DNA of 64,000 nt from PALSA-693 sp963702305 (GCA_963702305.1 CAVPBX010000016.1:124001-188000), one strand, 5' to 3'; counted from the first letter of the stretch, positions 50,531 through 59,674 are shown. The notes: generated from the sequence alone by a model not told the origin. Numbers and translations are program-made.

Positions 50531-51451
50531 GTGGCCGACCACCATCACCACCAGCACGATGGGCTGTCGGCCGACGCCGACCGGCTCCGGCTGGCCGCGG
50601 CGCTGGGCCTGATCGTGGCCTTCATGGTCGTCGAGGTGGCCGTGGCCGCCGTCTCGGGCTCGCTGGTCCTGCTGGCGGACGCCGGCCACATGCTGGCGGA
50701 CGCCGGCGCGATCGGGGCCGCGTTGTGGGCCTGGCACCTGGCCGCGCGGCCCGCATCCGGTCCGTGGACGTATGGGTTCAAGCGGGCGGAGATCCTGTCG
50801 GCCGCCGGCAACGGGGTCTCCCTGTTGGTGGTGGCAGCCATCGTGACCTTCGCTTCCATCCGTCGCCTCCTCGACCCTCCGCTGGTCGACGGACTGCCGG
50901 TGATCATCGTCGCCGGCGTGGGGATCGGGGTCAACGTGGTGGCCGCCTGGATCCTGGCTCGGGCCAACCGGACCAGCCTCAACGTCGAAGGGGCTTTTCA
51001 ACACATCCTGACCGACCTTTACGGCTTCGTCGCCACCGTGGTGGCGGGCATCGTCATCGTCACGGCCGGCTACCGTCGGGCTGACGCTATCGCCTCGCTG
51101 GTGGTGGTGCTCCTGATGCTGCGGGCCGCCTGGGACCTGCTCAAGGCGTCGTTGCGGGTCCTGCTGGAGGCCGCACCCGAGGCCGTCGACATGGCCGACG
51201 TCCGGGCCCATCTGCTGGAGCCGGCGCACGTTCGCGACGTCCATGATCTGCACGTGTGGACGGTCACCTCCGACCTCCCCGCCCTCTCGGCCCACGTGGT
51301 GGTCGACGACTCGTGCTTCTTGGACGGCCACGCCCCGCAGGTGCTGGACGAGCTGCAGAGCTGCCTTGCCGGCCACTTCGACCTCGAGCACTCGACGTTC
51401 CAGCTCGAGCCCGCCAGCCACGCCGCCCACGAGACCGGGACCCACTCTTGA
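50531..51451 (+). CDS. Cation diffusion facilitator (CzcD/ZitB-like) metal exporter
   Basis: A 306-residue zinc/cobalt/cadmium-type proton antiporter. The His-rich N-terminus is ADHHHHQHDG. Six transmembrane helices occupy about residues 20-205, with the metal site in LLADAGHMLADAGA (helix 2, HxxxD) and HILTDLYGF (helix 5, HxxxD). A cytoplasmic ferredoxin-like domain follows (DVHDLHVWTVTSDLPALSAH). The start is leaderless: TAACCT seven bases before GTG 50531, which places the start directly at the His-rich tail. It is divergent from the secreted phosphoesterase, and the DedA gene follows after 19 bases. Confidence 0.92.
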   Translation: MADHHHHQHDGLSADADRLRLAAALGLIVAFMVVEVAVAAVSGSLVLLADAGHMLADAGAIGAALWAWHLAARPASGPWTYGFKRAEILSAAGNGVSLLVVAAIVTFASIRRLLDPPLVDGLPVIIVAGVGIGVNVVAAWILARANRTSLNVEGAFQHILTDLYGFVATVVAGIVIVTAGYRRADAIASLVVVLLMLRAAWDLLKASLRVLLEAAPEAVDMADVRAHLLEPAHVRDVHDLHVWTVTSDLPALSAHVVVDDSCFLDGHAPQVLDELQSCLAGHFDLEHSTFQLEPASHAAHETGTHS

Positions 51452-51470
51452 ACGATTGCCACCCTCCGCC

Positions 51471-52098
51471 GTGAACGTCAGTCACCTGATCAACAGCTAT
51501 GGCTACTGGGCGGTTTTTGCCCTCGTCGGCCTGGAGAGCCTGGGCATTCCCCTGCCGGGTGAGACGATCCTGATCACGGCCGGCACCTACGCCGGCCACA
51601 CCCACCGCCTGTCGGTCTGGGGGATCTTCGGGGTGGCCGTGGCGGGGGCGATCATCGGCGACAACATCGGTTTCTGGATCGGCGACAAGGGCGGGTATCG
51701 CCTGCTGCGCCGGTACGGCCACTACATCCGCGTCGACGAGGCCAAGATAAAGATCGGCCGGTACATCTTCGATCGGCACGGCGGGAAGGTGGTGTTCTTC
51801 GGCCGGTTCGTCTCGGTCCTGCGCACCTACGCCGCCTTCCTCGCCGGTACCAACCGGATGCGCTGGCGCAGCTTCCTGGTGTACAACGCCGCCGGTGGCC
51901 TGGTCTGGTCGGCGATCTACGCCTTCGTGTCGTACGCAGTCGGCAACACCCTGCGGAACGCTGTCGGGCACCATCAACATCGCCCTGGGCGCCGTCGCCG
52001 CCGTGGCCATCGTCATCGCCTTTTTGGTGGTGCGCCGGCAGGCCAACCGGCTCACCGCCGTGGCGGAAGCGGCCTACCCCGGGCCGCTCCCGGACTGA
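51471..52098 (+). CDS. DedA-family membrane protein, frame broken near 51958
   Basis: About 209 residues. The main frame holds INSYGYWAVFALVGLESLGI, PLPGETILITAGTYAGHTH, GDNIGFWIGDKGGYRLLRRY and the conserved FFGRFVSVLRTYAAFLAGTN with its essential Arg. After the break (GCGGAACGCT, about 51955-51961) the other frame supplies the last helix, SGTINIALGAVAAVAIVIAF, and a charged tail. DedA proteins are proton-dependent lipid carriers or scramblases, including undecaprenyl phosphate translocases. The start GTG 51471 fits the family start. Co-transcription with the CDF gene is likely. Confidence 0.82.
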
Positions 52099-52104
52099 CC
52101 CCGG

Positions 52105-52626
52105 TCAGCCGAACAGGCGCGTGGCCGGGTCGCGCTCGTGTTCGAGCAACCAGGCCTTGCGTTCCACCCCCCACCCGTAGCCGGTGAGGCCGCCATCGGC
52201 ACCGATGACGCGGTGACACGGAACGATGATGGAGATGGGATTTCGACCGTTGGCGGCCCCGACCGCCCGCACCGCCGCCGGCCGGTCCACCGCCGCCGCG
52301 ATGGCGGCGTAGCTGGTCGTCTCCCCGAAGGGAATGGCTCGCAGGGCGGTCCACACCTCGACCTGGAAGGGGGTGCCGCGCAGTTCCAGCGGCACGTCGA
52401 ATTCCTGCCGGGCTCCGGAAAAATACTCGTCCAGCTGGTCCCGGGCGGCCTCGAACGCGCCCTCGTCGGGCGTCCAGTCCGGGGCCGGGCCGGGGCAGCG
52501 TCCGTGGTCCGCGAGGTAGAGCCCGGTCAGCACCCCGTCGTGGCCGACGAGGCGGATCCGGCCGACGGGGGAGTCGAGGTGGCGGTACCTGGTCGTGGCG
52601 ATCGCAGTCGTGGTCATGTCCTTCAT
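52105..52626 (-). CDS. ogt: Methylated-DNA--protein-cysteine methyltransferase
   Basis: A 173-residue suicide enzyme that takes methyl groups from O6-methylguanine onto its active-site Cys. The active site is IIVPCHRVIGADGGLTGYGW. FQVEVWTALRAIPFGETTSY and VGAANGRNPISI are the DNA-binding helix and Asn hinge, and LEHE..ATRLF closes the fold. The ATG 52626 has GGGGAG upstream. ATG 52617 is an alternative. It is divergent from the Ada-AlkA gene across about 100 bases, so both are probably induced together by alkylation damage. Confidence 0.93.
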   Translation of the reverse strand: MKDMTTTAIATTRYRHLDSPVGRIRLVGHDGVLTGLYLADHGRCPGPAPDWTPDEGAFEAARDQLDEYFSGARQEFDVPLELRGTPFQVEVWTALRAIPFGETTSYAAIAAAVDRPAAVRAVGAANGRNPISIIVPCHRVIGADGGLTGYGWGVERKAWLLEHERDPATRLFG

Positions 52627-52716
52627 GGTGGTCGCTCCCCCCCGCCGAGGCTGGCCATATCCGGACAGGCTCGAAGGTGTGTCCGGATCCGTCCGTTGCG
52701 ACCTGGGTGGGGGCGG

Positions 52717-52722
52717 TATACC
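52717..52722 (+). promoter_or_regulatory. -10 box for the leaderless ada-alkA gene
   Basis: TATACC (within GGTATACCTGG) ends seven bases before GTG 52730. Confidence 0.45.
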
Positions 52723-52729
52723 TGGTGGC

Positions 52730-54116
52730 GTGGAACTCCTTTCAGCAGTGGTGACCACCGGGATCTACTGTCGGCCCGGTTGCGCCGGCCGGCCGCATCC
52801 CGGCCACGTCAAACCGTACGCCTTGGCGGCCGCCGCGGAGGCGGATGGCTTCCGGCCCTGCTTGCGGTGCCGTCCGTATCGGTCCTCGCAACCGTTGTCG
52901 TGGACCGGGTCCGAGCTGGTGTGCCGGGCGGTGCAGTTGATCACCGATGGCGCGCTCGATGGACAGACCGAAGACCGGCTGGCGGCCCGGCTCGGCGTGT
53001 CCGGTCGCCACCTCCGCCGCCTTTTCACCAAGGAGCTGGGCGTGACGCCCGACGAGTTGGCGAGATCCCGGCGAGCCCACTTCGCCCGTCGTCTCCTGGA
53101 CGACACCGATCTGGAGATCGCCGACGTGGCGTTCGCGGCCGGATTCGGCAGCGTCCGGCAGTTCAGCCGGGCCTGCCACGAAGTCTTCCGGGCCGCGCCC
53201 GAGCGACCTGCGGGCCCGCCGGCGGGTGACCGACCGGCTCGTCGCCGACGGCGGTCTGCGGTTGCGGCTGCCGTTCGAGGGGGCCCTGGACTGGGACGCC
53301 CTGCTGACCTACTTCCGGGCCCGGGCCATCCCCGGCGTGGAGCACGTGGAGGGCGACATCTACCGGCGCACTGTCGTCGTCGACGGGGATCCGGGCGTGG
53401 TCGAGCTGGCGCCCGGCGGTGCGGGTCAGCTGCTGCTGCGCGCCCACCTGCCGCACTGGGAGCACCTCATCCACCTCGTCCATCGGGCCCGGCGCATCGC
53501 CAGCCTGGATTTCGACCTGGATGAGCCCCTCGGGCGGCTGTCGGCTGACTCGGTGCTGGGGCCGCTGGTCGCGGCTCGTCCGGGACTGCGCGTACCGGGC
53601 ACGTGGGATCCCTACGAGACCGCAGTAAGAGCCATCATCGGCCAGCAGGTGTCGGTCGCCGGGGCCACCACCATCGCCGGCCGGCTGGTGGCTCGGCTCG
53701 GTACGCCGGTGCCGGGGTTGGCCGCCATCGGGCTCACCCACTCCTTCCCGAGCCCCGAGACCCTGGCCACCGGGGACCTGTCCGACTTGGGGCTCACCGG
53801 GGCCCGGCAGGCCGCCATCGCCGCCTTCGCTCGGGGTGTCGTCGACGGCGCCATCCGCCTCGACCGCAGCGCCGGTCTCGACGACCTGGTGGCGGCGATC
53901 ACCGCCATCGACGGGCTCGGGCCCTGGACGGCGCACTACATCGCCCTGCGCCTCGGCGAGCCGGACGCCTACCCCGCCACCGATCTCGGCGTGCGTCGAG
54001 CCTTGGCGGCCCGGATCGGCGAGGACCGCGACGCCGACCGGCCTGACGAGGGGTGGCGCCCGTGGCGGGCCCTGGCCACCACCCACCTGTGGGCGGCGGC
54101 GGGGGCCGGGGGGTAG
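52730..54116 (+). CDS. alkA: Ada-type regulator fused to AlkA 3-methyladenine DNA glycosylase, frame broken near 53201
   Basis: About 462 residues over two frames. The Ada zinc methyl-acceptor part keeps all four Cys (TTGIYCRPGC and FRPCLRCRPY), but the usual 20-25 residues before it are missing. An AraC-type helix-turn-helix follows (RLAARLGVSGRHLRRLFTKE; LEIADVAFAAGFGSVRQFSR). After the break, in CCCGAGCG at 53198-53204, comes the AlkA domain. It has LRARRRVTDRLVADGG-type strands, AVRAIIGQQVSVAGATTIAG (helix-hairpin-helix start), LGLTGARQAAIAAFA and GLGPWTAHYIALRLGEPDAY with catalytic Asp in ATDLGVRRAL. It senses methyl damage, activates repair genes and excises alkylated bases. GTG 52730 is leaderless, after TATACC. 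Confidence 0.87.
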
Positions 54117-54131
54117 GGGCCGGCGCCGGCC

Positions 54132-55097
54132 CTAGCCCGCCTGGGCCCGGAAGGTGCGCCGGTAGGCGGTGGGCGTCGTCCCGATGGACTGCTGGAACCG
54201 CATCCGCAGGTTGGTGGCCGTACCCAGACCGCACTCCTCGGCGACCCGGTCCACCGGTAGATCGGTGGTCTCGAGCAGCCGCTGGGCCAGGACCAGGCGC
54301 TGCTGGAGGATCCACTGGTGCGGGGTGGCCCCGACGGTGGCGCCGAAGTGGCGGGCGAAGGTCCGGGTGCTCATGGCGGCGCGGTGGGCCAGGAGCTCGA
54401 CCGACAGTGGTTCGCCCAGGTTGGCCGCCGCCCATTGCAGGGCATCGGAGAAGGGGTCGGCCTCCGTCACGTCGCGGATCGCGGTGGTGACGAACTGCGC
54501 CTGGCCGCCGGCCCGGTGCGGGGGCACCACCATCTGGCGGGCGACGGCGTTCGCCACATCGGCGCCGAAGTCCTGGCGGACGACGTGCAGGCACAGGTCC
54601 AGGCAGGCCGCACTGCCCGCCGACGTGAGGATGTCGCCGTTGTCGACGTACAGCACCCGCGGGTCCACGTCGATGGCGGGGTACATCTCGGCCAGCTGCT
54701 CAGCGCTGGCCCAATGGGTGGTCGCCCGCCGGCCATCGAGCAGACCGGCGGCGGCCAGCACGAAGGCGCCGGTGCACAGCGACAGGATGCGGGCGCCCCG
54801 GGCGTGTGCCTGGCGCAACGCCGTCAAGGTCTCGGGTGACGGCAACGCCATCGGTGGCACCACGATGGTCTCGGCCCGGCGCAGCGCCCGCAAGGGGCTG
54901 ACGTCGGTGATTACCACCCCGGGCACGGACAGCGGTACGGGCGGCGGCGAGGAGCTGCACAGCGTCACCTGGTACCAGGGCACCCCGACCTCGGGATCCA
55001 CCCCGAATACGTCCCAGACGGCGCTGAACTCGAACAGCGACATCCGGGGCCCGACCACGACGGCCATTTGCGGGCGGGCCAGGCCGGGATTGGCCAT
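54132..55097 (-). CDS. GlxA-type AraC-family regulator with DJ-1/PfpI domain
   Basis: A 321-residue regulator. Residues 10-185 form a DJ-1/PfpI-like domain (MAVVVGPRMSLFEFSAVWDV, ILSLCTGAFVLAAAGLLDGR with the nucleophile-elbow Cys, ATTHWASAEQLAEMYP). Two AraC helix-turn-helix motifs follow (VELLAHRAAMSTRTFARHF; VDRVAEECGLGTATNLRMRF). The ligand is unknown. The start ATG 55097 overlaps the stop of a 90-codon upstream ORF by one base (TGATG), which both fixes this start and implies co-translation. It is convergent with the ada-alkA gene, 15 bases away. Confidence 0.87.
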   Translation of the reverse strand: MANPGLARPQMAVVVGPRMSLFEFSAVWDVFGVDPEVGVPWYQVTLCSSSPPPVPLSVPGVVITDVSPLRALRRAETIVVPPMALPSPETLTALRQAHARGARILSLCTGAFVLAAAGLLDGRRATTHWASAEQLAEMYPAIDVDPRVLYVDNGDILTSAGSAACLDLCLHVVRQDFGADVANAVARQMVVPPHRAGGQAQFVTTAIRDVTEADPFSDALQWAAANLGEPLSVELLAHRAAMSTRTFARHFGATVGATPHQWILQQRLVLAQRLLETTDLPVDRVAEECGLGTATNLRMRFQQSIGTTPTAYRRTFRAQAG

Positions 55098-55369
55098 CAG
55101 GGCGCGCAGGACGGCTGATCGGGTGTGGGGGGCAGCACCAAACCCCAACGGATCAGGACGGGGCGGATGAGGTGGGGGCGGATGAGGTGGGGGCGGATGA
55201 GGAGATGGCTGCGGATGTGCCCCAGGCCGCGGCACCGGCGCGGTGGCCCTGGTGGCCGGAGTGGATCGGGGCGTGGCTTGTGGGGTGGGCCAGCCGCGGC
55301 CCGGTGGAGGTCGGCGACGTGCTGGGCGGCGAGTTCTTTTGTCATGGACGTGGGGAACATGTGGTCCAT
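55097..55369 (-). CDS. Small Arg/Pro/His-rich ORF with LIRPH pentapeptide repeats, coupled to the GlxA-type gene
   Basis: A 90-codon frame opening MDHMFPTSMTKELAAQHVAD, then a Pro-rich segment (PPHKPRPDPLRPPGPPRR) and an array HLLIRPHLIRPHLIRPVLIR. The array is encoded by a 15-base tandem repeat that keeps the frame. Its TGA overlaps the ATG of the regulator gene (TGATG). The MTKELAAQHVADLHR opening resembles short actinobacterial peptides I recall but cannot check. Internal Mets at codons 4 and 9 are alternative starts and no Shine-Dalgarno sequence is seen. TATTCT on the minus strand (55427-55422) could be its -10 box. No function can be given. Confidence 0.45.
   Translation of the reverse strand: MDHMFPTSMTKELAAQHVADLHRAAAGPPHKPRPDPLRPPGPPRRCRGLGHIRSHLLIRPHLIRPHLIRPVLIRWGLVLPPTPDQPSCAP
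55156..55200. repeat. 15-base tandem repeat, three copies
   Basis: GGACGGGGCGGATGA (55156-55170), GGTGGGGGCGGATGA (55171-55185) and the same again (55186-55200). On the minus strand in the small ORF each copy encodes five residues (LIRPV or LIRPH). Confidence 0.85.
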
Positions 55370-55504
55370 GCTGAACCCAAACGCCGGCGCCGACGAGTGG
55401 CAGAAGTGCCCATGATCGAAAGAATACTGCCAATCGTCGGAGCGCCCGGGCTGCTGCCGCCTCCCGGACGGCTGCCCCATCCCGCCGGCTGCTAAGACGG
55501 GGCC

Positions 55505-56362
55505 ATGGCAAGCACCGACGTCGCCTCCCACGTGGCGGAGATCGGCCGCCGAGGGTGGACGGTCATCGAGGACGCCATCGACCCCACCCTGCTGGACGCC
55601 CTGACCGGCGAGCTGGTCCGGCTGGAGCGCGACCTCGAGGTGCGGCCCGCCGAGAACTCGTTCGAGGGGACCCGGACCCTCCGGGTCTACAACCTGTTGG
55701 CCCGGGGCGAGCTGTGGTGGCAGGTGCCGGTCCATCCCAACGTCCTCCCGGTGGTGGAGGGCGTACTGGACAGCGGCTGCCTGGTGTCGTCGTTGTCGTC
55801 GATCAACATCGGGCCAGGGGAGGTCGCCCAGCCCATCCACGCCGACGATCAGCTGATCCCCATCCCCAAACCGCACCCGCCGACGGTGTGCAACACCATG
55901 TGGGCGCTGACCGACTTCACCGCGGACAACGGCGCCACCCGCGTCGTCTCGCGGACCCACCTGGCCGACACCTCACCGGACTACGGGCACCCCTACGATT
56001 CCGAGCCGGCCGTCATGTCGAAGGGGAGCATCCTCGTCTGGCACGGCAGTCTTTGGCACGGGGGCGGCGCCAACCGGACAGAAGAGCCCCGGGTCGGGAT
56101 CGCCATGAACTACTGCGCCGGCTACATCCGCCAGCAGGAGAACCAGCAGCTCGGCATCCCGTCCGCACTCGTGGCCCGCATGCCGGCCCGGCTCCAGGAG
56201 CTGGTCGGGTTCGGGATCTACCACGGTCTCATCGGCCACATCGACAAGCGCTCGCCGGCGAGCCTGCTCCGGTCCGCCGCGGGCCGCGAGGCTGGCCGTG
56301 CCGGCGGCCACGAGGGTGCCAATCAGTATGAGAGTCCGATGGTGTGGGACATCGTCGGTTGA
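55505..56362 (+). CDS. Phytanoyl-CoA dioxygenase (PhyH) family Fe(II)/2-oxoglutarate oxygenase
   Basis: A 285-residue non-heme iron oxygenase. The iron ligands are visible as the HxD pair in AQPIHADDQLIPIP and the distal His in LWHGSLWHGGGANRTEEPR, whose Arg would bind 2-oxoglutarate. The N-terminus (VAEIGRRGWTVIEDAIDPTL) is typical of the family. PhyH enzymes hydroxylate alpha to a carbonyl or elsewhere on lipids and small molecules, and in alpha-oxidation they act on 3-methyl-branched acyl-CoAs. The ATG follows TAAGAC by six bases, a weak leaderless-type promoter. It precedes the methyl-branched fatty acid pair, but a link is only suggested by position. Confidence 0.85.
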   Translation: MASTDVASHVAEIGRRGWTVIEDAIDPTLLDALTGELVRLERDLEVRPAENSFEGTRTLRVYNLLARGELWWQVPVHPNVLPVVEGVLDSGCLVSSLSSINIGPGEVAQPIHADDQLIPIPKPHPPTVCNTMWALTDFTADNGATRVVSRTHLADTSPDYGHPYDSEPAVMSKGSILVWHGSLWHGGGANRTEEPRVGIAMNYCAGYIRQQENQQLGIPSALVARMPARLQELVGFGIYHGLIGHIDKRSPASLLRSAAGREAGRAGGHEGANQYESPMVWDIVG

Positions 56363-56418
56363 GCGGAGCCGCCACCGCCAGGGTCACGGTAGTTACGGAC
56401 GGCGCATGAATCGCGAGG

Positions 56419-56424
56419 TAGCTT
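56419..56424 (+). promoter_or_regulatory. -10 box for the leaderless tmsA-like gene
   Basis: TAGCTT ends seven bases before ATG 56432. Confidence 0.5.
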
Positions 56425-56431
56425 CTCGGCC

Positions 56432-57830
56432 ATGGTGCTCGCCCCTTCGACGCCGACTCCCACCGCCGCGTGGGCGGCCTACCACGACCGGGTCGAACGC
56501 CTGAAGGCCCAGTACGCGGCCGTACCCGCCGGCCAGCCGGTGCGCCTGGCCAAGAAGACCTCCAACCTGTTCCGCCCCCGGGCCCGTACCACCACGCCCG
56601 GGCTGGACGTGGCCGCCTTCGACGGGGTCATCGCCGTCGACCGCGAGGCGCGCACCGCCGAGGTGCAGGGCATGACCACCTACGAGCACCTCGTCGACGC
56701 CACCCTGCCCTACGGGCTCATGCCGCTGGTCGTCCCCGAGCTCAAGACCATCACCCTCGGCGGGGCGATCACCGGGCTGGGCATCGAGAGCTCGTCCTTT
56801 CGCAACGGCATGCCGCACGAGTCCGTGCTCGAGATGGACATCCTCACCGGCGCCGGCGAGGTCATCACGGCCACCGGCGACGGTGGGCACGCCGACCTCT
56901 TCCACGGATTTCCCAACTCCTACGGGACCCTCGGCTACGCCCTGCGGGCCAAGATCGAGCTGGAGCCCGTGCATCCGTTCGTCCACCTGCGCCACGTGCG
57001 CTTCACCGACTTCGCGGCCCTCACCGACACCCTGGCCGAGGTGTGCGCCGCCGGCGCCTACCAGGGCGAGGAGGTCCAGTTCGTCGACGGCAGCGTCTTT
57101 TCCCCGGACGAGAGCTACCTGACCCTCGGATCCTGGGCGGACGGAGGCCCCGGCGCCCAGCGACTACACCCGGGCCGGCATCTACTACCGGTCCATCCAG
57201 GCGAAGACCGAGGACTGGCTCACCGTGCGGGACTACCTGTGGCGCTGGGACACCGACTGGTTCTGGTGCTCCCGGGCGTTCGGCGCCCAGCGGCCGTGGG
57301 TGCGCCGCCTCGCCGGCCCCCGCTTCCTGCGCAGCGACACCTACTGGAAGATCCTGGCCCTCGAAGAACGCTTCCACCCCAAGGCCACCATCGACCGGTG
57401 GCGGGGCCTGCCGGCCCGGGAGAACGTCATCCAGGACGTCGAACTGCCCATCGGCCAGCTGGCGGAATTCGTGGCCGCCTTCCAGCGGGAGGTGCCGATC
57501 TCGCCGTTCTGGCTGTGCCCGCTGCGCCACCGCGACCCGGCCGCGGTCTGGGAGCTGTACCGCCTCGACCCGGACACCCTCTACGTCAACGTCGGGTTCT
57601 GGTCGAGCGTCGCCCTCCAACCCGGCATGGACGCCGCCCACCACAACCGTTGGGTAGAACGGGAAGTGGACCGCCTCGGTGGCCGCAAATCCCTGTACTC
57701 CACCGCCTTCTACGAAGAACACCACTTCTGGGACCTGTACAACGGCCCGGTGTACCGGAACCTCAAGCAGCGCTACGACCCGGCCGGCCGACTGCTCGAC
57801 TTGTACGCCAAATGTGTCCGCAACCGCTGA
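56432..57830 (+). CDS. tmsA: FAD-binding oxidoreductase, TmsA/BfaA-like (10-methyl fatty acid synthesis), frame broken near 57147
   Basis: About 466 residues over two frames. The PCMH-type FAD domain has VPAGQPVRLAKKTSNLFRPR, MTTYEHLVDATLPYGLMPLV, TITLGGAITGLGIESSSFRN and LFHGFPNSYGTLGYALRAKI. After the break in GGAGGCCCC (57144-57152) the C-terminal half has DYTRAGIYYRSIQAKTEDWL, YLWRWDTDWFWCSRAFGAQR and QRYDPAGRLLDLYAKCVRN. This DHCR24-like protein directly precedes a cyclopropane-synthase-like methyltransferase, which is the arrangement of the actinobacterial tmsAB (bfaAB) genes. There TmsA reduces the 10-methylene intermediate. The start is leaderless (TAGCTT, seven bases, ATG 56432). Confidence 0.72.
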
Positions 57831-57855
57831 GCCCACCAGGAGGATTTGGAAAAAG

Positions 57856-59140
57856 ATGCCCGCTCGTTCGCAGGTAGCGCCCGTGCTCGCCGGTGTCGTC
57901 GGCGTCGGCCAGCCCGTCGGTTTCGCGGCCTACGACGGCAGCACCGCCGGTCCCGCCGAGCCGGTCAGCCGCATCGTCATCCGCGATCCCCGCGCCCTGC
58001 GGTGCGTGGCCACCGCCCCGAGCGACCTGGGCCTGGCCCGGGCCTACGTGTCGGGGTACCTCGACCTGGAGGGCGACCTGTACGCCACCCTGGAGATGCT
58101 CGCCGGCGAGCACGTGGGCTCGCTCAGCTGGGCCGACCGCTTCGACGTTCTGCGCCGCCTCGGGCCGTGGATCCTCCAGCCCATCGCCCCGCCCTCCGAA
58201 GAGACCCACCCGGGCCTGTGGTGGGGGCTGCGCCACTCGCTGGCCCGGGACTCCAAGGCCATCAGCCACCACTACGACGTCTCCAACCGGTTCTACGAGT
58301 GGATCCTCGGCCCGACCATGGCTTACACCTGCGCGGTCTACCCCCGCGAGGACGCCACCCTGGAGGAGGCCCAGGAGGAAAAGGTCGACCTGGTCTGCCG
58401 CAAGCTCGACCTGCAGCCCGGCCAGCGCCTCCTCGACGTCGGGCTGCGGGTGGGGGACGATGGTCGTGCACGCGGCCCGGCACTACGGGGTGCGGGTGAT
58501 CGGCGTGACCCTGTCGCGCCAGCAGGCGGAATACGGCCAGAAGCGCATCGCCGAGCTGGGCTTGTCCGACACCGCCGAGATCCGCCACCAGGACTACCGG
58601 CATGTCGAGGAGACCGGCTTCGACGCCATCAGCAGCATCGGGCTCACGGAGCACATCGGGGCCAAGAACCTGCCGGGATACGCCGCGCTTTCTGGCCAGC
58701 AAGCTGCGGCCGCAGGGTCGCCTGCTCAACCACTGCATCACCCGGCCGGAGACCTCGGTCCCGTCCGCGCGGGTGGCTTCATCAACCGGTACGTCTTCCC
58801 CGACGGCGAGCTCGAAGCGGTGGGCACCATCGTGTCGGCCCTCCAGGATGCCGGCCTCGAGGTGCGCCACGAGGAGAACTTCCGCGAGCACTACGCCCGG
58901 ACGTGCGCGGCGTGGGGCGCCAACCTCGACGCCCATTGGGACGAGGCCGTCGCCGAGGTCGGTGAGGGGCGAGCCCGGGTGTGGCGCCTCTACCTGGCCG
59001 GGTCGCGGCTCGGCTTCACCCAGCGCCGCATCGAGCTGCACCAGGTGCTGGCGACCCGCACCGAGGCCGGGCTTTCCGGAATGCCGCTGGTGCGGACCGA
59101 CTTCGGCCGCACCCTGCCGGTCAATCCGTCTTTACGATAA
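57856..59140 (+). CDS. tmsB: Cyclopropane-synthase-like SAM methyltransferase, TmsB/BfaB-like, three frame breaks
   Basis: About 428 residues. N-terminal lipid-handling part LRCVATAPSDLGLARAYVSG, then the CFA-synthase hallmark SKAISHHYDVSNRFYEWILG and MAYTCAVYPREDATLEEAQE. The SAM motif should read LLDVGCGWG but is broken by an extra G at 58441-58443. Two further breaks near 58684 and 58771 leave RFLASKLRPQGRLLNHCITR in another frame. SSIGLTEHIGAKN and the closing GGFINRYVFPDGEL are intact. In the TmsB family the enzyme methylates C10 of oleoyl chains in phospholipids. The ATG has AGGAGG upstream and follows the FAD gene by 25 bases. Three breaks in one gene suggest local sequence error. Confidence 0.72.
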
Positions 59141-59561
59141 GCACCGCGCAGCTGGCGCCGTGTGCCACCGAATTGGGCACCGAACCCAGCACCCGGCGGG
59201 CGCCCTGCATGCCCTTGCTCCCCACCACGATCAGGTCCGCATCGACCGCTCCGGCGGTCTCCAGGATGGCGTCGGCCGCGCCCCCCGACACCGCGTGCTG
59301 CTCGGTCGTGAGGCCCTGGCCCCACGTGGCGGCGGCTTTCTCGCCGATCTGCTTCGCGGCCTCGGCCTGCAGCCCTTCGGACGCCCCGGTGTCGACGAGA
59401 GCGGCGCCGGACGCGCTGCCCATGCCCGAACCTGACGACCTGTAGGCCGTGACGATGTGCAGCGTCGCGCCCAGCTGACGAGCCAGGTCGGCCGCGGTCT
59501 CCACCGCCTTGTCGGCCGTGGCGGATCCATCAGTGCCTACGACGATTCGGTGATACACCAT
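59121..59561 (-). CDS. Universal stress protein (UspA family)
   Basis: A 146-residue single-domain ATP-binding-type Usp. It has IVVGTDGSATADKAVETAAD at the start and the nucleotide motif LIVVGSKGMQGARRVLGSVP-NSVAHGA (G-2x-G-9x-G-S/N) at the end. Usp proteins modulate survival under starvation, hypoxia or membrane stress. The start is ATG 59561 with GGGAGGGACG upstream. Its 3' end overlaps the end of the convergent methyltransferase gene by 20 bases. Confidence 0.92.
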   Translation of the reverse strand: MVYHRIVVGTDGSATADKAVETAADLARQLGATLHIVTAYRSSGSGMGSASGAALVDTGASEGLQAEAAKQIGEKAAATWGQGLTTEQHAVSGGAADAILETAGAVDADLIVVGSKGMQGARRVLGSVPNSVAHGASCAVLIVKTD

Positions 59562-59662
59562 CGTCCCTCCCTCGTGACTTGGGGCCCTTGGGAGCCACAG
59601 TAACGCTCCCGTCCCGGTCGCGCTCGGGTCGTTCGCCTCCGCCCGGGAGCGAAGCGGCGGGT

Positions 59663-59668
59663 TAGCGT
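59663..59668 (+). promoter_or_regulatory. -10 box for a leaderless hypothetical gene
   Basis: TAGCGT ends six bases before GTG 59675. Confidence 0.45.
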
Positions 59669-59674
59669 GGATCG

